Positions 36,641 through 48,007 are shown, numbered from the stretch's first letter. The stretch: DNA of 64,000 bases from Vandiemenella viatica (GCA_031002005.1 JARYHS010009186.1:254725199-254789198), one strand, 5' to 3'. Notes: generated by a model not told the origin, from the letters alone. Made by a program: numbers and translations.

Positions 36641-36808
36641 CCCACGTCCTCTATTATCTGCTTCGTATATTCTAGTCTCCGTCTTCCTCTACAGTTCTTA
36701 CCTTCCACTGTTCCCTCCACTAACAATTTAACCAATCCAGCATGTCTCAAAATATGACCCACCAGCCTGTCTCTTCTTTCTGTAAACTTCTTCCACAAAC
36801 TTCTTTCA
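36641..36808 (-). mobile_element. LINE-B, second piece of the split copy
   Basis: Equivalent to the end of the LINE-B ORF (RRDRLVGHILRHAGLVNLLV-type block) in the copy at 48058-48432. It resumes exactly where the 35648-35737 piece stopped, then breaks off at cttctttcatgac where a DNA-transposon nest begins. Confidence 0.85.
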
Positions 36809-36988
36809 TGACCGTCCTACTCGGTCTAAGGAACCGAATTTCGTCCGAGGAACGCCCGATATGACGGCCGACCAGTTCGTCCGATTAACCTCGTCCACTG
36901 CGGCCGAGTTACGTGCGACACATGATGCCGATCCGTCGTTATTGCTTCAACACCAAGCGAACGGGGTGTTTTTATAATGTGTATAATG

Positions 36989-37463
36989 TATGGGCGTATC
37001 CAGCGAGGGGCAAGGGGGGGGGCTGCTGCCCCCCCCCCCAGAAGTAAAATCAAGTTGCTTCGACGAGTGAAGAACTGGCTCAGGAGCACTTTGTGAGAGG
37101 AAAGATTGACTGGATTATGCCCAGTGAGTGTGCATCACAATTTCGTGAAAGAACACCGTGAGATATTGAGAAATAAAGTTAATGAATTTTTTTCTGAAAA
37201 TCCGAGACGATTAATGTTTACATAAAAAACCTACAACTGATTTACGGTCTTAACTACGTAGTAGGTTCTTAGAGAGAATGGTTGGATTACTATATTAATC
37301 AATAATTAAAATAGTTTCCTGAATAGGTTTGAGTTCCATTTTGTAAGAACTCGTCATGTTTTAGTTCCCCACCCCACTTTCTCGAAACCAATATGAGTTC
37401 CCCCCCCCCCCTCCCTAGTTCAAATCTTGCCCCCCTCTAGTTCTGATCCTGGATACGCCCTCG
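36989..37463. mobile_element. hAT-type MITE
   Basis: Ends TATGGGCGTATCCAG and, inverted, CGAGGGCGTATCCAG. Flanks GTATAATG (36981-36988) and GTATAATC (37464-37471) match at 7 of 8. C- and G-runs lie beside each end. No ORF. Confidence 0.8.
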
Positions 37464-37550
37464 GTATAATCACTGACATTTCGTAAAAATGGGTTTTACC
37501 TTGCCCTCACGAAGTATTTCAAGAGTCGGGGCCGTATTTAGGATGTGCAG

Positions 37551-38328
37551 CAAAGTTTCCACCTTATGAAAACAAAAGTCGCTAGACCTGGTCTCAAAAC
37601 TCACTAGATTGAGGAATATTTAGAACTAAGAGTCGCTAGAAATGACTAAATAAAATAAAGGAGAATGGTAAGGTAAGTAATATAAAATATTTTAATAAGT
37701 ATTATTTCCATTAAGTTAAGCATAGCATTGTATTAAAAATCAACATCCAGTTTCTTCAATCGGTATTTCTTCTTCATCATCTTTGTCTATCGTTGGAGTT
37801 GCAGAACTTGAAGATGTGGAAAGATGAGATTAATCGTCAGTCTTAGATTTGAATGAGTACTTATCATCTTTACCAACTGCAGCAATCACATCAGCCGGAA
37901 GCTCGTAACTGCAGGAGTTTTTTTCACAATTTTTAACTGATTCCTTAGAAAAAGGAATGCTATAAAGAGTATTTACATCTATCCTATTTCTCAAATTATT
38001 TTTCAAAATGTTAATTGTACTGAAAGTCCTTTCTACTGCGGCATTCGAGTGATAGGATGTGCCTAAATCGGATAACTCCAGAAAGGTATTTATTCCAGCA
38101 GCATTCTTGTGTTGGGTAAGCCATATTCCGTTTTCAATATATTATGTACGCAATTATCTATCCGAGTCATGACAGGGGTATTACTCCAAGTTTTTCGAAA
38201 CTCTTGAAGATTGAATATCACTAAAAGTCACCAAATACTTTATTTAGCGATAACATATTTAGGAATATCACTGTCGAGCTTCAAAATTCACTAAATCTAG
38301 CGACAAAATCGCCGAGGTGGCAACATTG
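37551..38328. mobile_element. hAT element relic with transposase C-terminus
   Basis: Ends CAAAGTTTCCACC and, inverted, CAATGTTGCCACC; both inner ends share gtcgctaga. Flanks ATGTGCAG (37543-37550) and ATATGTAG (38329-38336) match at 6 of 8. It encloses the transposase fragment at 37830-38135. Confidence 0.78.
37830..38135 (-). pseudogene. hAT transposase C-terminal fragment
   Basis: The minus-strand frame without an initiating Met is open for about 100 codons: GIWLTQHKNAAGINTFLELS, then SYHSNAAVERTFSTINILKN, NLRNRIDVNTLYSIPFSK, ending KSKTDD and a TAA stop. The block NAAVERTFSxxxxLKxNLRNR is the hallmark of the hAT family C-terminal dimerisation domain. The catalytic DDE core is absent. It lies within the bounded element 37551-38328. 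No start codon and a truncated length make this a relic. Confidence 0.85.
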
Positions 38329-39020
38329 ATATGTAGACCCTTGGGCTGAACCTGTGATGCGCGCCCTGCCCCGCAAATATTTCGAAATTCAACCTCGCAT
38401 TTTATTGTTATTTTCTAACTATAATTCTAAAATAAACATTTGAAATTTATTATTTAATTAGGTATATAATATTTTACTATGTCTTATCTAGAAGAATATA
38501 GGATTGTTGAGATAAAATGAAAACAGCTGAAAAATCACTAGGATCTTCAATACAATTTATCAACATAGCTCTGAACAATTATAAAAGAATGTAAAGTTGA
38601 GAGTTATGTCCATGTTGCCAATTTCAGAAAGGTCAGTATTTCAATTTTAAAAATAAATGAACATACAAGGGGAAAAAAAAAAACAAATGAACATCAAATA
38701 AAAGATAAAAATATTAACCCTCTATTGCCCAAATTATTATTTCATGTGGAAAGAAATATTTATATGCACAGAATGTTAAAGAATAATGTATTTAACACAT
38801 ATAAGGTGAAATTTTTGTTTTTGAAATTATTTATTTTTTCAAAATAGTTCTGTGACTCTGAGGTCACAGTGGGTAGTTACATTTTTTGTTCAGTCTTGTA
38901 CAAATAATTTAGTATTTCTATTTCAAGACAAGAATGCAGCTGCATGTTACAATAAAATTGGAAGTAAGTAAAGAATAATGAGATAATAATTAATTACAGG
39001 TAAAAATATACACAATTGGT

Positions 39021-39449
39021 CTAATATGCAGCATTTTCCACAATTTTATCATCTAACAACTGCCTAAAGTAGGTCAAAGGTAGACGAGGTTCTTCCGTTG
39101 CACAAGGGAGAGAACTCTTCCATGGTTGAACAAGACAAATAATACGATTGCTAGTATGTCTCCAATCATAATTGACTTGAAATTCATGACTAACATTCTC
39201 GTTATTCACAAGTACACCATTATCACTGTCCTCTGCACTATCATTATCACTCTCGGCTATAATTATGTCACCTTGACAGTTTTCTACTACCTCAATATCG
39301 TCCTCACTATCTGAAGCCAAGAGACATTCTTCTGATTCATACCCAGGAATATGCCTAACTTCATATTCTTCAACTTTTTTATGTTTTCCATAAAACTTTT
39401 TGGGGTCCATGACTGTAACAAAGTGACGTATGATTTCAGTATTACCCAC
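39021..39449 (-). pseudogene. piggyBac transposase N-terminal fragment
   Basis: A 142-codon minus-strand frame starting MGNTEIIRHFVTVMD. It has an acidic Asp/Glu/Ser-rich N-terminal region (SEDDIEVVEN, NDSAEDSDNG), followed by a Trp-containing stretch (VQPWKSSLP) and PLTYFRQLLDDKIVENAAY, which resembles the PxxYFxLLxDxxLxxxxxxTNxYA opening of the piggyBac (DDE_Tnp_1_7) domain. The catalytic Asp triad would lie further downstream and is missing, so this is a deletion derivative. The terminal repeats and TTAA around it support the assignment independently. Confidence 0.85.
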
Positions 39450-39552
39450 ACGACTTCAGAGAAACGGACCTTAATTCACTCATAACAATATTTACAGTTA
39501 CATGAAATGCATTATTTATAATGAAGAATGAGACTTAAATTTATCACTAAGT

Positions 39553-39598
39553 TGTTGTTGTTGTTGCTTTAGGGCGCGTCGACAGCGGGGTCATTAGC
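39553..39598 (-). mobile_element. 46-bp 5'-truncated SINE-1 insertion with 12-bp TSD
   Basis: A (tgt)n tail, then gctttagggcgcgtcgacag and cggggtcattag, the inverse of the SINE-1 3' end. It is bordered by the perfect 12-bp direct repeat TTATCACTAAGT (39541-39552 and 39599-39610). Confidence 0.85.
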
Positions 39599-40234
39599 TT
39601 ATCACTAAGTATTTTTGTTTCATGAAAAATGACAATAATATCACTGTAAATAATAGCTAAAGTTGCACCAGCACAGGAAGACGACAAATGAGTGCAGTCC
39701 AACATTCAATGCTACCTACTAAAGATAATATTATATTGGTGTCAGTGCAAACAACCTAAATATAAAGCGGTCATATTGTAGCACCAAGTCACACTGGTCA
39801 AGAAAGGAATAACGCTCCAAATGTGAAATATAACGATAAACTTTGACGTGACTTCAGAGTCACAGTGGGCAGTAGAGGGTTAAGAGTACAACATGCGTTT
39901 GCCATTCGGCCGAATACATCCGACTAATCCCATTTCAATGGTATCGGTCCGTCACTCGGCCGAGCAAGTAGTATCCTGTGGACGCGTGGCAATGCCTCTA
40001 CCTCTCTCAGGATTAGTCGGCCATATTCGGCCAACCAGTCGGTCGGACGAATTCGGTGCCTGTGGACGATCGGCCTAATTCCGCCAAACTCAACCGACTT
40101 TTCTCACCGACCAAACAATTTTGTTTTATTCAGACGAATGCGCTTGTCTCGCGTCATCTGTGCATTCATAATAAGACATATCGCCGCATCATGCTTTAGT
40201 TTTTCTTCTTTCTGCTTCGCTACCATAAAATGCT

Positions 40235-40415
40235 GTGCTCCACGCAGTTTTAAAAAGTTCATTCTTATTCCAAGATCAATATTTGAAACTAAAACATTTC
40301 TGTTTTTCAAAAAGGCTCTTTTAGCTAATGCTATTTTGCTTTCAGCATCTTTCCTGCTTTGGCCATCAAATGTAATTTTACTTCTATTGCATCTAATACT
40401 ATTTTTATATTTAAA
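40235..40415 (-). mobile_element. LINE-B, further piece of the split copy
   Basis: The minus strand has KDAESKIALAKRAFLKNRNV and LVSNIDLGIRMNFLK, equivalent to the SKNDVKSRIALAKRAFMKKR block of the copy at 63334. It is most simply the upstream part of the LINE-B copy broken by the nest at 36809-40130. Confidence 0.8.
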
Positions 40416-41708
40416 TAGCAGAGTTCCCGGCGTTGCGCGGTATAGTTGGCTATTTTTATTCACGCAATGATAAACATGTGTACAATTTTCGGAATTGAAG
40501 CAAACCTGGATTCATCCGCCCCCTACCAATAAAAGGGTGGGTTCAAGTTTATTTACACCTACACTTGAATACGTAGGTCAATATCCTTAGCTGCCATACT
40601 AATGTTGGGTTTTCTTCTCCGTCTAGTGCAGCTATTGTTAGCTGCATTAGACGGAGAAGAAAACCCAACATTACACCTACACTATTTCTTGTGATTTTGG
40701 TGACGTTTTTCTTCTGATCCAGGCCGTCTTTCAACATAACCGTCACAACTAAGAAGAAAACAAAACACCTATGGTGCATGTTCACCGTGTAATTCCCAGC
40801 GATTTTTATTTTTTTTTTTTTTTTTTAGTACAGGCAGCATGTCAACCTAACCACCTCAATTTTGAGATACGATGTCTTGAGAACTAACAAACAATGGTAT
40901 TCTTTACTTACAATATCTCGAGAACTAAGAGGGGTATGAAAAAAATGATATTCTTTACTTTCAATTCATCTCGTTGAGTTACAGAAGAATTCATGATACA
41001 AATATGGCGTTTGCGAAATTTTTCCTGGCCGCTTCGCAACCTAACCGCCTCAGTTTTGACATACGATATCTCGAGAACTAAGTGAGATTTCAAAGAAATT
41101 TATTCTTTACTTTCGATTTATCTCGGATATATACGAATCGATCATAAAATTTATCAAATTTCAGTTGCCCGGATATCGTAGAACCCCCAGATTTTGAATG
41201 AATTTTCAGAATTTGAAAGCTTCGGGTCGAAGTTAAAATTTAAGATATGTCTTAAAACTTTACGACACATGTATTTTACGAATACTCTACCATTACCAGA
41301 AAATTTATGAGTCGTTTTTGACTGAGTTTTCACAGTATTAACATGAGTTATATATTGCGACAGCATGGTTAAGAAACTGCATTTCTACATTACTAAGCAA
41401 CGCTATATTATGTTGGAAACTCACATTTAATTCAATTGCGAAGTAAATGAATATACTTTTTGCTCGAAACGCCAAATATTTTATCGCAAATAATGCTGAT
41501 GACCAGAAATACTGTTGTTTACGGCCAGAGATCGTGGTTAAAGAAAATGTTTTTTCTAAATTAGTTCCTCGAATTCAGTACGGCCATCTATGGCGTTTAA
41601 AAACTAAATCTCCCCAATTAAAGGAAGAATATTTCAAGTTTTGATTAGCGTGGAGTATGCAACGTAAATATTACTATTAACTGCTTTTAATGCTTTCATT
41701 ATAGGTTA
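40416..41708. other. AT-rich sequence with hairpin and short duplication
   Basis: Holds a 33-bp-arm hairpin (40601-40672). A diverged direct repeat has caacctaaccxcctcaxttt and cgagaactaa at about 40842-40925 and 41038-41085. An A/T run lies near 40808. No gene was recognised. Confidence 0.5.
40601..40672. repeat. 33-bp-arm hairpin
   Basis: Left arm 40601-40633 and right arm 40640-40672 are complementary with a single mismatch, with a 6-base loop (attgtt). The 13-base word ttacacctacact occurs at about 40553 and again at about 40671. Confidence 0.95.
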
Positions 41709-41719
41709 TGGTCAGAGAA

Positions 41720-41927
41720 TTTTTTTTTAACCGCTTAACGTCTCTTAACAGCTAGGTCTTTAGAGACGGGAAAGGATGGGGGACAAGGAATTCGGCCATG
41801 GCCTTTTGAAGGAAGCATCCCGGCATTTGCGTGGAGTGATTTGGGAAACCATGGAAAACTAAATCTGGATGCCCGGACGGGGATCCGAACCGCCGTCCTC
41901 CCGAATGCGAGGCCACAACGCTAACCG
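41720..41927 (-). mobile_element. SINE-1, 5'-truncated, 11-bp TSD
   Basis: Inverted SINE-1 with T-run, body and inverted B-box region (gatccgaac). It is cut just upstream of the A box and flanked by TGGTCAGAGAA (41709-41719 and 41928-41938). Confidence 0.92.
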
Positions 41928-42224
41928 TGGTCAGAGAAATTGTAGTTGCGGCGTATGCCAAATCTAGTGGTTCCATCTTTGGTATTTTTCACCACACGTT
42001 GAGAATTTCATTTAATGCTCCAGCGTTATGTAACGTAGAATCATAAGACATACCAAACAAGTGAATTGATATCCTAAACTTTAAAACGGTGAAAACTCAA
42101 TTGAAATCTGCTCAGTAGTTTGAGTTTTTATTTTTCAAATTTATCAGGTTTTCGTTTAATAGAGGTGGATGTAGTATTATTGCCATCATCTGTACTGCAT
42201 TTCATCATTCTTGTTTACCTTTGG

Positions 42225-42345
42225 ATTATGCTTTGTCCAAAATCATCCTTCATAATTTTCTGCATGTCACACAGTAACTTCTCAATATCCTCAGCCTGCT
42301 CTGCTAACACGACAGTCATTAGCAAATCGTAGAATACTGATTTTT
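42225..42345 (-). mobile_element. LINE-B internal fragment
   Basis: Matches the stretch at about 48635-48750 (acttctcaatatcctcagcc, then ctctgctaacacgac and agcaaatcgtag), the RT region upstream of the LINE-B C-terminus. Confidence 0.75.
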
Positions 42346-42574
42346 TTTTTTTTTCTCCCTGAACATTTTCTTTTACTTACTTTACTGCTTCCTCTACATA
42401 AAAGTTGAAATTTAATGCGGAAAGCCTTGTCTCTGTTTGTAACATAATTCTTAGACATTGACATAGAATTCACAAAAGCCATGAAATCTAGCAGAAATGA
42501 TAGTAATAATAGCAGATTGAATATAAAAATACCAGCATTTGTAACAGAAGTTAATAGTGATATTTAAGAATTCA

Positions 42575-43090
42575 AATTACAACCGATGGTCGAAGCGATG
42601 TCGAAACCGAAGTGCCACTGCCGAAGAGAGAGCAATGTATCAGATATTGACTGAAAACTCGGAGAAACGTTTTTAGAATTTTGTTTGGAGCACAGCGCTT
42701 CATGGAAGTGAACATTGCACTTTAGGACAATCGGATAAGAGTGGAAACTAAAACATTTTAATTGTGCTGCTACAGGAGGATTTTAAGTGGACAGATAAAG
42801 TACGAAATGAATGTGTTTTTGTAATGATGTGCGATGGAAGTAGGATTGTGAAATAGTACCGCAGAAGGAAGACATTTTTGAGCGACATATTATGACACGC
42901 GGGATTAGTCAATTTGTTAGTAGAAGGAACAGTCTAGGGAACGAAATTATTTGTGAGACAAAGAATATACGAATCGGATAACTGCGCACTTACACCGTAA
43001 TTGGTTCGTTGGTATCAAGAAATTAGTACTGTACGGGAAGAGATGAAAATTTAGACCAAACCAGTTGAGAGACGGGCTACTAACTTGGGT
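42575..43090 (+). mobile_element. LINE-B C-terminal fragment, heavily decayed
   Basis: Contains tggagcacagcgcttcatgg, then aagtggacagataaagtacg and aaatgaatg, parallel to the copy at 63534-63941. Frames are broken throughout. Confidence 0.75.
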
Positions 43091-43638
43091 CTGAAGATAT
43101 TAGATACGGCTTCGTGCAGCGAGTGAAATGTCTCAAGGACACAGTCTGGCAGACACCTCACTCACCGATTGCCCATTCGTTGCCAATGTATGTACGTCTT
43201 TTTTGCGAGACTCTAAAATCTATTAAGGAATACCCACTCCGTTCACCTTAAATCGAAGCCAGGTATCTAGATCAGTCGCAGAGGAACTTTCCTGCTTTTT
43301 CGTCCATTGACGTTTGAGTTCACGGTCTGATGTAAAGGGGGGCGGGAAGCTGTCGCCGTTTTTCGTACACGAATGAGTTGTAGTAAAAAGGACTGAAGAA
43401 CAGCACCAACTTCACACCTCACGATCAGAGTAGGTGGTGGCCAAAGAAGTTGGGTAGATGGAGCGGAAAACACAGTTCACCACAACAGACACGTATCCTA
43501 TTTAACCCGACCGGGTCACTATATTTAGCAGCTGGAATTGGTAAAGCTACTGTCACAGTATGTAATGTTCCTGCCAGTTTAAGCCTAACACTGGCCTTGG
43601 TTAGATGTGGCTTCAAGGTGAGTGAATAATTAAGAGTG
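43091..43638. other. unassigned sequence
   Basis: Two overlapping minus-strand frames of 60-70 codons occur but resemble nothing known. Confidence 0.4.
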
Positions 43639-43646
43639 ATGGCCAG

Positions 43647-43877
43647 CAGTGGCGGATCCAGGATTTTGGTTTGGGGAGGGGGGGGGAGGCTTGGGTGGAT
43701 TTCGTTTGGGGGGAAGGGGCTTGAGTCGCGTAAAGGTAGGCCGCCCTTAAAAAATCCGTAGAGCTTAAAAACAATTCTCCTAATCTAAAAAAAATTACCG
43801 ATGTCGGGGTAGACCTAAATACTTTTGGGGGGGAGGCTAGAGCCCCCTAGTCCCCCCCCTTCCTGGATCCGCCACTG
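43647..43877. mobile_element. hAT MITE, 231 bp, perfect 8-bp TSD
   Basis: Flanked by ATGGCCAG on both sides (43639-43646, 43878-43885). Ends CAGTGGCGGATCCAGGA and, inverted, CAGTGGCGGATCCAGGA. G-runs lie inside the left end and C-runs inside the right. No ORF. Confidence 0.96.
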
Positions 43878-44469
43878 ATGGCCAGATATTTACGATGAAT
43901 CAGAACGATGTTAGTACAATGTCTAGTTTGTAGCAGCCTGTCTCACACTAACAAGTAGACATCCAGATGTGTGGGTTACCGATTTTGATGCGCTTAGCAC
44001 GGACCAGCTCCATCCAAACCAAATGGACATGTGTCTACATAGCCTTCCGCTATCGAAGAAAAAAAAAAATTGCGGTCAAAGGCCATGGCGTCGGATCTTG
44101 TTCGGAGCGACAGGTATTGATAAATCTTTAAAAATCGTCATATTTCACTAATACATGTTGGGGTGGAAAATCTTTAGTTTTCGTGTTGTCAGTCATCCGC
44201 CCGTTGAGTAGCTGAAATAACCTGTTACTTTCACACTAACACGAAGCAAGTGTCTTACTCAAGCGGTGTGAGAGATGTTTTGAAACAATATTTGATTCCC
44301 TCTTTCTGCCACCGTCGGATTAGTGCTGCCAATCAAGGTTACGTGACTCGAATTCTGTGATCAAAGATTTAGATGCATGTGTCACATTTATAAGTAATAA
44401 CTACCATATAAGTGTTTTATGAAGGTAATTGTTTCAGGAGATTGTGTAGATGCGATTTGACATTGTACC

Positions 44470-45720
44470 ATATCTTGATGAAACATTATTTAAATGAAGT
44501 CTGGATGATTACTGCTTACCACAGGACTGGAAAAGTTTGATAGCAGTGCCGGTACATAAAGGAGGGGTGAGAAATAGTCGAAAATTATAGGCCGATCAGT
44601 TTGACATCAGTGGTAGGTAAATTAATGGAGAGATTGATTTTGCAACCACATCAGCAATATATGTGAGGAGCGTAAGTGGTTTTCAAGTAGGCAACATGGG
44701 CTCAGGCAAGGATATTCATGCGAATCTCAGTTGGTAGGATATATGCAAGATATTTCAGATGAAATGGACAAGGAAGGCCAAATTTATAGTGTGTCACTAG
44801 ATCTTTCTAAGGCATTTGACATAGTGAGCCATAAAATGGTAGTATATAAGTTAAAAACTATTGGAGAGGATAAGAAAGTTATTTGCTGGATAGAAGAATT
44901 TTTAAAAGGTAGAAAACAGATAGTTAGGGTACGAAGTGCAGTATCAAAAGGAGTGGAAGTAAAAATGGGAGTGCCGCAGGGTAGCGTATTGGGATCATTG
45001 CTATTCCTTATTCTAATGAATAATTGTGTTGATTGTTTACTGTCAGAAATTAGATTGTTTGCAGGTGATATAATGCTATATAAAAGGATCAAAACTGTAG
45101 AGGATTGTAAACAGCTGCAGGGTGATTTGGGCAGGATATCTAGTTGGGTTGGTAAACATTGGATGAAGATAAATGCAAAGAAGAGTCAGCTAATTAGATA
45201 CACAAATAAATACTAAAGGTTCATTATGATAATAAGGTGGGGCAAGAATTGCTTGCTGAGGACTTGAAATGTAATGGTATTTCATTTGATAACAAGCTTA
45301 ACTGGGCAGGACACATTTGACAGGTGGTAGGAAAAGGTTTCAAAGTTCTGCACTTGTTGGAGAGAGTGATGAGGGGATGTACGAGAGAAGTAAGGAATTG
45401 GGTGACAAAACTTTGGTCAGACCATTGCTTGAATATGGTAGTGCAGTAAGGGACCCACATTTTGATATCAAATACAGGAGTTGGAGTGGGTGCAAAGAAG
45501 GGCTGCTAGATTTGTTTCTGGAAATTACCGCAGAATGCAATCGGTTACATATATGATAAAAGAGCTGGAATGGGATTCATTGCAAGACAGGAGGAGGATG
45601 AAGAGGGTCATGGGAGTGGAGGCATGGAAAGATATTGGTGTAAGAATTAAAAGTAATGCATGGAAGGGAAAAGATGACCATGACCACAAGCTGGCACTCG
45701 ATTTCAGGCACTGTGGGAAG
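44470..45720 (+). mobile_element. LINE-A, longest copy: RT domain
   Basis: CR1/Jockey-like non-LTR retrotransposon. The decayed start reads LPQDWKSLIAVPVHKGG and NYRPISLTSVVGKLMER (with interruptions). A 161-codon frame at 44731-45216 then has VSLDLSKAFDIVSHKMVVYK (first catalytic Asp), GVPQGSVLGSLLFLI, IRLFAGDIML (FADD box with the first Asp changed to Gly), and GKHWMKINAKKSQLIRYTNK. After frameshifts at about 45220 the thumb and C-terminal blocks follow (LVRPLLEYGSAVRDPHF, RRAARFVSGNYRRMQSV, DHDHKLALDFRH), then it stops before the usual 3' end. The FADD change and frameshifts show it is inactive. Confidence 0.92.
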
Positions 45721-45969
45721 ATTCTCTTTTTATTTATTTTTAACGCGACAAGTATAATTTGTTCTATTTTATGTTAGGAAACAATGATAGTTGAGATTAG
45801 GAGAATATTTTTAGTAAAATATCTAAAAAAGTCCCTGGCCGAACCTGAGAATATGGTTTTCCTAATAACTAAGTGACTAGTATTACGACTTCATTCATAA
45901 TATTTGTAATTATAGAAAAGTATATAAAGCAAATATCGGTCATGTTATTATATACCCAATAATTTCAAC

Positions 45970-46080
45970 GATAGTCTGGTAAGAGAAAACGGCACAAAAT
46001 GTCTTCTGGAATTAATAGGCTACGTGGGAGGAGTTCAAAAAGAGGCTAAAATGGAGTCACGTATTTTATGGACGCTCCGG
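45970..46080 (-). mobile_element. PIF/Harbinger-like MITE-2 end fragment
   Basis: The end ttttatggacgctcc and the adjacent gctaaaatggagtcacgta match the terminal region of MITE-2 at 51129-51496, inverted; the internal cacaaaatgtcttctggaat matches the 4.5-kb hairpin arm. Confidence 0.65.
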
Positions 46081-46527
46081 TATGTTCCTGCGCGAGAATT
46101 CACAACACTGCTTTGATGCCCCCTTTGAGAGACGTGCAATTCCTCGTGTAGACATCACTCTACGGCGAAACCTAGCGCATCAGCTGCCGACCCTCAACGT
46201 GGAAGATTCGCATGGTTACGTATTCGCTGTTTATGGTTGTTAGGCATGGGTTTGGTTAAACAGTTCGGCGATTAGTGTAACTGTGCCTCCTCGCTGATCA
46301 TGCTATCCTTGCAGCCTTGCGCAATTGTGTTATTATTATTGAGCCTCTGGCTGGCCATCAACCTTCAGCTCGGCCTGCCTTGGGTCTCCGCACGTGTAGC
46401 TGGCAATTGGCACTGAAAAGTGAAATTCAGCATGTCATGAACATGTGGCCGCACCCGCCCATGGAAAAAAACACTAAATCTCTTCTTAAAACTAAAAAGA
46501 ATGTTACCGAATCCTCAAACAGCTGGG

Positions 46528-46740
46528 AAGGATGTGGGAAAATTCTCTTTCGTAAAGAAGGGTATCTGGGATTGGAATAAAATACCAAGAGAGATAATGA
46601 ATAATTTACCAAAAACGCTGAAAGAATTTAAAGTTCAAATTCGTAGAGGGCATAAGTAGACGGGTACAGGAAAGGAGAATAATGGGATGTGTGGGGAAAT
46701 TGCCACCGGCGCGTGCGCTCAATCGGAATTCAGTTAAGAT
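46528..46740 (+). mobile_element. LINE-A 3' fragment
   Basis: VWDWNKI-equivalent codons, then gataatgaataatttaccaa and the 3' hallmark attgccaccggcgcgtgcg. Confidence 0.85.
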
Positions 46741-46839
46741 ACCTTGAAAATAAAACGAGGGGGGGGGGGGGACAAAACAGACCGGAGTTGTGTAGGGCAA
46801 TGGCAGTAAAAAAAATAAAAAAAATCTACGGAATCTAGT

Positions 46840-47035
46840 CGTAGGTTGTTAATGAGTCCCAGCAAAGTAGAATAAGGCAGCAAAAATCAGGTTCTTAAGG
46901 TACGTCAAGAGATAAGAGTTGAATAAGAAATGAAAGAAGAACGGAATGTGGGCAATACAGTGTAAAGCAAAAAATAGAAAACAGAGTTAGATGGTCCGAT
47001 CTTATGAAAAGAATGGTTACTTAAAAAAGTAGTTT
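46840..47035 (+). mobile_element. LINE-F C-terminal fragment
   Basis: One frame reads SVKQKIENRVRWSDLMKRM. This matches the IENRxRWxGHxxRM block near the C-terminus of several non-LTR retrotransposon RT proteins. Short and decayed. Confidence 0.55.
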
Positions 47036-47439
47036 AGGAAAATAGAACGAAAGGCGAGCTCTATAACAGATCTGTGTGTCTGATAAAATATATCAAGAAC
47101 AACTACTTATTGGAGTTATTTAAGTCGATTACTTGCACATCTAAATCAGTTGTCCAGGCCTTCACTTTTAACTAATAATTCGTAATATTGATAGAATCCT
47201 GTACATCACCGTATTTTTACAAGGCTTACTGTTTCTTTTACTAATAAATCGTTTCCGAAATCAGCAATAAATTGGACACACACTGCCGCAAAAAGTCGAA
47301 TTGACCAACAACATTCTTTTTCTTTAATTTTTGTTTCATACTCTGCGGTACTGCCTATCCCGATTTATAGAGTGCGCAAGCATCGATAACTTTCTTTGAT
47401 TATTTCTTCGTTTTAATCTAGTTTCTCATTACCAAGAAA

Positions 47440-47590
47440 TGTGATGAATAATTTACCAAAAAACCTGAAAGAATTTAAAATTAAAATTTATAAAGGTAAG
47501 ACGAAGGTAAGCTGGCATAAGTAGCGGAAAAATGTGTGTGTAGGGAAATTGCTATAGGAGCTTGCGCTCAATCCCACTCAAATTGAGTTA
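47440..47590 (+). mobile_element. LINE-A 3' tail fragment
   Basis: gtgatgaataatttaccaaa followed by the hallmark attgctataggagcttgcgc. Confidence 0.75.
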
Positions 47591-47619
47591 AATAAGGAGG
47601 AGGCTGCTGTAGGGTACAG

Positions 47620-47822
47620 GGATCCTTTGCGGCCAAGAGGGAAGGAATGGGAGGCAAAGAATGCAAAGGAATTCGGTGATGGCCGTTAACAATTCCGGCA
47701 CTCGCCTGGAGTGATTTTAAGAAACCATGGAAAACCTATATCGGGATGACCGGACGGGATTTGAACCCACGTCCTCGCGAGTGGCAGATCAGAGCGAGAT
47801 CGTTCACCCAAGTGATTCGATG
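47620..47822 (-). mobile_element. SINE-1 copy
   Basis: An inverted SINE-1 body with a B-box-like segment (gggatttgaaccc inverted) and a decayed head. No clear target-site duplication was identified. Confidence 0.8.
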
Positions 47823-48007
47823 CGCGCAGTGGCTCTTTAGACTGCCCGCCCGATCAACGATATTGCTGCAACACATCTGTTAGGGGCAGGCCTGCCAACG
47901 CGTAAGCTCACAATATATGTTGCCAACACAGATAACATTTGTAATAGCCGGAAACTTATGATAGCAACAAAAGAGGAAAATAAAATTCAACACACACAAT
48001 ATATATA

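Larger units (their letters stand above)
38718..39879. mobile_element. piggyBac element, internally deleted, TTAA-flanked
   Basis: TTAA on both sides (38714-38717, 39880-39883). Ends CCCTCTATTGCCC and, inverted, CCCTCTACTGCCC (12 of 13). A block gacxctxaggtcacagtggg occurs both near the left end (38852-38877) and at the right end (39850-39870) in the same orientation. It carries a transposase N-terminal fragment on the minus strand and a 46-bp SINE-1 scrap. Confidence 0.93.
36809..40130. mobile_element. nest of DNA transposons splitting LINE-B
   Basis: Begins and ends with GC-rich sequence crowded with cggccga and ccgaattcgtccg-like words (36809-36950 and about 39893-40125), partly inverted relative to each other, as if the ends of one older element with complex terminal repeats. 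Inside are three separately bounded elements: 36989-37463, 37551-38328 and 38718-39879. Confidence 0.55.
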
